A DNA stretch of 64,000 bases from Thysanoteuthis rhombus (taxonomy: Eukaryota; Mollusca; Cephalopoda; Oegopsida; Thysanoteuthidae), in the NCBI GenBank assembly GCA_963457665.1, contig OY735224.1, positions 52,530,929-52,594,928 on the forward strand, written 5' to 3'. The notes below the pieces were generated by a model. That model had not been told where the DNA came from. It saw only the letters and a list, made by a program, of their open reading frames with translations, and did no database searches. Shown one piece after another: positions 61,190 to 64,000 of the stretch (positions are counted from its first letter, which is position 1; each line of letters begins with the position of its first letter). Both the position numbers and the translations under genes were made by a program.

Positions 61190-61380
61190 AAAAAAGCCCA
61201 AAATTGCCAAACACGCCAAAAATTACCATTTACAATTTTCAATGAATTATATAGCACAATATTTTACAAGTATGAGAATCAATTGACTCAAAAAGAGACT
61301 ACCTGCTCCTCCTCATCCTCCTGCTACTACCACGACGTATGGTGGACGCATCGTTGAACGTATGGTTCTTGTTTTTTTTT
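61190..61380. repeat. Family E dispersed repeat, reverse orientation
   Basis: CAATATTTTACAAGTATGAGA, AATCAATTGACTCAAAAAGAG, CTCCTCCTCATCCTCCTGC and CACGACGTATGGTGGACGC match 23590-23710. Confidence 0.7.
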
Positions 61381-61439
61381 TGTCATCTTTCATCAACTCA
61401 AAAGAAAAATTAATGTTGAATTAGCAAATTATTTGGATC

Positions 61440-61660
61440 ATAACGGTCTAATTATTTAGCCAATAGAAAAAAAACGTCATGTGACCAACGACCTTTTGCA
61501 GTATGCCCTGTTGAGGGTGATCAATTAGGAAATCAGTGATTCAGTCACTCGCTTTTTAGATGTGCAAGCATCACGAGTGGCCATTACCGTCATTGCCAGA
61601 CTTACCAAAATGTGAGTTACGTTCCTGCTGCCAATTTAGATATATTCCATTGGGATTTAG
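61440..61660 (-). repeat. Family A fragment, reverse
   Basis: ACGTCATGTGACCAACGACC, AGTATGCCCTGTTGAGGGTG and ATCAATTAGGAAATCAG are reverse complements of the family A end. AATGTGAGTTACGTTCCTGC then matches 8128. Confidence 0.6.
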
Positions 61661-62029
61661 ATTTTTTTTTAGGTGTTTTCGAGGTCACAAACTTAGACAT
61701 TTTTTTCGGGAAAATATGTTAAATTTTTTGTAATTTGTAAAAATATACTTTAAGAAAGAAGAAAAACAAGACTTTTAGAATATAATATATGATATAATAA
61801 AACAGAAAGTTTTAGACACATATTGTATTTTCGGTCAAATCAAAAAAAAAAAAAAAATTGAAGACGCCAATGTTGCGTTCAGCAGTGAAAACCGAAATAG
61901 AATTTGAACGTCAAAGATCGAAATTCAAATAACGTGAGGCTTTTTTGAAAATTTCAACTCGAAAAAGTGGAATGTGTGTCCTGACAAAGAAAACGAAATA
62001 TAAATCGAAAGTCACGCGTCGATATTTTG
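61661..62029. other. No recognisable feature
   Basis: AT-rich with a poly-A run at 61843. Confidence 0.35.
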
Positions 62030-62170
62030 ATAAAATGATAATATTTTAATAACTCAAATGCTGGAGATTAAAGACGTATGTTCATTTATCATTAATATGT
62101 AATGAATATTTCCCAGAATTTATATCTGGAGAATCTAGATGTTTCTAAATGTTTCACAGAGTTTTTTTTC
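62030..62170. repeat. Family F fragment with CTAGATGTTTC motif
   Basis: AATGCTGGAGATTAAAGACG, TTAATATGTAATGAATATTTCC and GAATCTAGATGTTTCTAAATG match 42430-42530. Confidence 0.55.
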
Positions 62171-62399
62171 CGTTCAATCTTCAGCTTCGCACATGGTAAG
62201 TACTTGCACATCTATGGTTTGACTTTCCAGCTTGTTCTTCACATCTTTATTTCACCTTTAACCTCTCTCTCGTTCTCAGTTTGTATCGACTGTACTTATA
62301 AACTTCGGAGATGTATTTACAAGTCAAAACAGCAACATGGTCAATGATTAATGACCACACCAAGTCATTAGTAAGGCGACTCTTTCTGGTTTGAATACT
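62171..62399. other. Spacer
   Basis: No recognisable feature. Confidence 0.3.
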
Positions 62400-62525
62400 A
62401 TCATCATCATCATTATCATCATCATCATCAACACCAGACGTAGTAGCAGCAGTAATCAGAAGTCCACTGCTGGACATAGACCTTTCCCATCTCTTTCCAT
62501 GTCGATAGTGATTATGCAAACCTTA
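62400..62525 (-). mobile_element. 3' end of a different RTE-like LINE
   Basis: (TCATCA)n is followed within ~40 bp by GTCCACTGCTGGACATAGAC and CTTTCCCATCTCTTTCC. GTCCACTGCTGGACATAGGCCT is a widespread RTE-type LINE 3' end in invertebrates. It differs from the main family here, whose tail reads GTCGTTGGACATAGACC. Confidence 0.6.
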
Positions 62526-62554
62526 TCCAAGCCTTCCCGGCAAACCTTGGGCAG

Positions 62555-63010
62555 TGATCACTAAAAAAAAAATATAACAAAACAAAAAAAAAAACAACAA
62601 AAAAACAAAAAAACAAAAAACAAAAAAACGTGAATGCAAACCAAGAGATCAATTTAACATAAAATCAGCCCCCACCCCCGACTGAAATTTTTTCAGGGGA
62701 GGGAGTATTTTCAATAATGATAAATATATTTTATATAGACCATAAGGAGTAAATGTCATGAGGTATGTACGTACGACATATAACTTGATCGATAGTCAGC
62801 CCACCAGACTGACTCACTTGAAAACTGACGAAACCTATGTTGATAGTTTTAGTCACAGTTTTGGTATACAGTGTTTGTTCAGATAGATAGACTCGCCATC
62901 ACAGTCAATAACTGAACAGCCGTAGAGTCAGAATTTGAAGTCATGAAAAATTCCATCAAAGAATAAATATGGTCAGAATAAATTCTATTTATGACACCAC
63001 TGGCGTTTTC
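62555..63010 (-). repeat. Dispersed family A copy, reverse orientation, with A-rich run
   Basis: An A/CA-rich run (62560-62628) precedes TCAATTTAACATAAAATCAG, CATAAGGAGTAAATGTCATG, CTCGCCATCACAGTCAATAAC, ATGGTCAGAATAAATTC and CACTGGCGTTTTCCACTGG, the reverse of the family order. Confidence 0.7.
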
Positions 63011-63229
63011 CACTGGAAAAGAAATAGAGTTCTAAAAAAAACATCTAAAAATATCCAGATTATATTCATTTGAATTTGTCTGAAGATGTAGTATGTTAAA
63101 TTCATTAAAATATTTCTATAAATTACAGAAAATAGAACTCATTTTCCTGAAAAGCATCTGAATAGCTATTTGCGACGTGGAAAATCATCTAAAAAGAATC
63201 CAGATCCGAATGAAAAAAAACATCTAAAT
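63011..63229. repeat. CTAGATGT-type repeat remnants
   Basis: AACATCTAAAAATATCCAGAT, AAAGCATCTGAATAGC and AACATCTAAATTGGCAGC belong to the family expanded at 23990. Confidence 0.5.
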
Positions 63230-63455
63230 TGGCAGCAGGGACGTAACTCACATTTTGGTAAGTCAGTCAATCACAGTGATTGCTGCTAGAGATGCTTTCG
63301 CATCTAAAAAGCGATTGGTTGAATCAAGACATAAGTAACTTATCCATTGATCACCTTTTTTTTTCCATTTTTTTGATTGATCACCTAAAACACAGCATGC
63401 TGCCAAAGGACGTTAGTTATGTGACGATTTTAGTGGGGTGAATAATCGGACCGGT
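63230..63455 (+). repeat. Family A 3' end
   Basis: TTATCCATTGATCACCTTTTT, GATTGATCACCTAAAACACAG, CATGCTGCCAAAGGACGTTAG and GTGACGATTTTAGTGGGGTG match the last 200 bp of family A. Confidence 0.65.
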
Positions 63456-63635
63456 GTCATCACGTGGTTCGCTATTTAAACTTGAATTTTTTCTACGAAT
63501 GAAATGAAGATGACAAAAATTTCTAAGATATGTAGAATCTGGATGATATAGATTTTTTTTTATTAATAAATCTGTCAAAATGGTGTCATCGGGATGCAAA
63601 AAAAATTCTCAATTTTTAAAAAAATTAAAAGGGGC
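63456..63635. other. Spacer
   Basis: No recognisable feature. Confidence 0.3.
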
Positions 63636-63760
63636 CTAGTAGAGTACTGATGCCATAGGAGCGCTGAAATAAACAAGAAAACTCATAGAAAAGGATCGAG
63701 ACTCCATGCACTTTTGATAGCTGCAGTTGTTCAATTGGCATCTCTGTTCACATCATTGGA
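63636..63760. repeat. Single-copy relative of the 36-bp minisatellite region
   Basis: CCTAGTAGAGTACTGATGCC, an internally deleted middle and TTTTGATAGCTGCAGTTGTTC follow the same order as 56080-56260, where the last block has expanded to 24 copies. Confidence 0.6.
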
Positions 63761-64000
63761 ATTCTGTTCTTGTTTATTAGTTATACAAGAGAGGAATTCT
63801 AATGATGTTTCCAGGGTTGTCAATAGAACAACTTCAGCTATCAAAACATTTTTCAAATATGCATGTGTCTCTTAATCTGTTTGCAAGCGTGTTTCAGCAG
63901 CCCCCCTCAATCATATGATTGCTATTTAGTTTTACTCGAATCTTATATAATTGATTGATGCATATTTTTCAGTTATCAACAAGAAAATCAACCTTGAAAG
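63761..64000. other. No recognisable feature
   Basis: AT-rich to the end of the window. Confidence 0.3.

Overview
This is a eukaryotic, intergenic or intronic stretch of an AT-rich animal genome. It is built almost wholly from decayed transposable elements and simple repeats. I found no convincing host protein-coding gene, no rRNA gene, no canonical tRNA gene and no CRISPR array. The mix of many RTE-type LINE fragments ending in (GAT)n, Penelope-like elements with GIY-YIG nuclease, Tc1, mariner and hAT DNA transposons, long (TA)n, (GA)n, (TTTC)n and (GATA)n tracts and tRNA-like repeats suggests a marine invertebrate. A mollusc such as a cephalopod is my guess, at low confidence.

Layout. 1-8.3 kb: a cluster of RTE LINE fragments, one copy interrupted by a GC-rich short repeat (6339-6676), and a second LINE type with an intact 69-codon C-terminal stretch (5279-5488). 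8.3-13 kb: TA and GA arrays around dispersed repeats. 13-18.5 kb: a LINE reverse transcriptase tail, a Tc1-like fragment, and a LINE with a perfect 14-bp target-site duplication. 18.5-28 kb: tandem duplications, LINEs in both directions, and a 289-bp mariner-derived element (27470-27758). 28.4-37.8 kb: a Penelope-like region with an inverted-repeat-flanked element (29400-31722), a tRNA-like ~500-bp palindrome and two further Penelope fragments. 39.5-41.3 kb: three LINE fragments head to tail. 42-45 kb: copies of a ~0.9-kb dispersed family (family A). 45.1-47.25 kb: a 2.1-kb polypyrimidine tract. 47.8-48.3 kb: a LINE nested inside a LINE of the same family. 51.9-52.8 kb: a hAT-like element with 8-bp flanking duplication. 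54.4-55.5 kb: a Tc1-like transposase carrying an internal 4 x 72-bp array. 56.2-57.1 kb: a 24-copy 36-bp minisatellite open in several frames. 57.4-58.1 kb: the best-preserved LINE, a 243-residue open frame. 58.1-64 kb: GATA repeats and further family A, B and E fragments.

Nothing here works together as a pathway. The interest lies in repeat biology: hammerhead-like motifs in dispersed repeats, GC-rich repeats sitting at one site in several LINE copies, a minisatellite traceable to a dispersed repeat, and a triple TTACGTAA array. The family letters A, B, D, E and F are my own labels for repeats recognised by comparing copies within this window.
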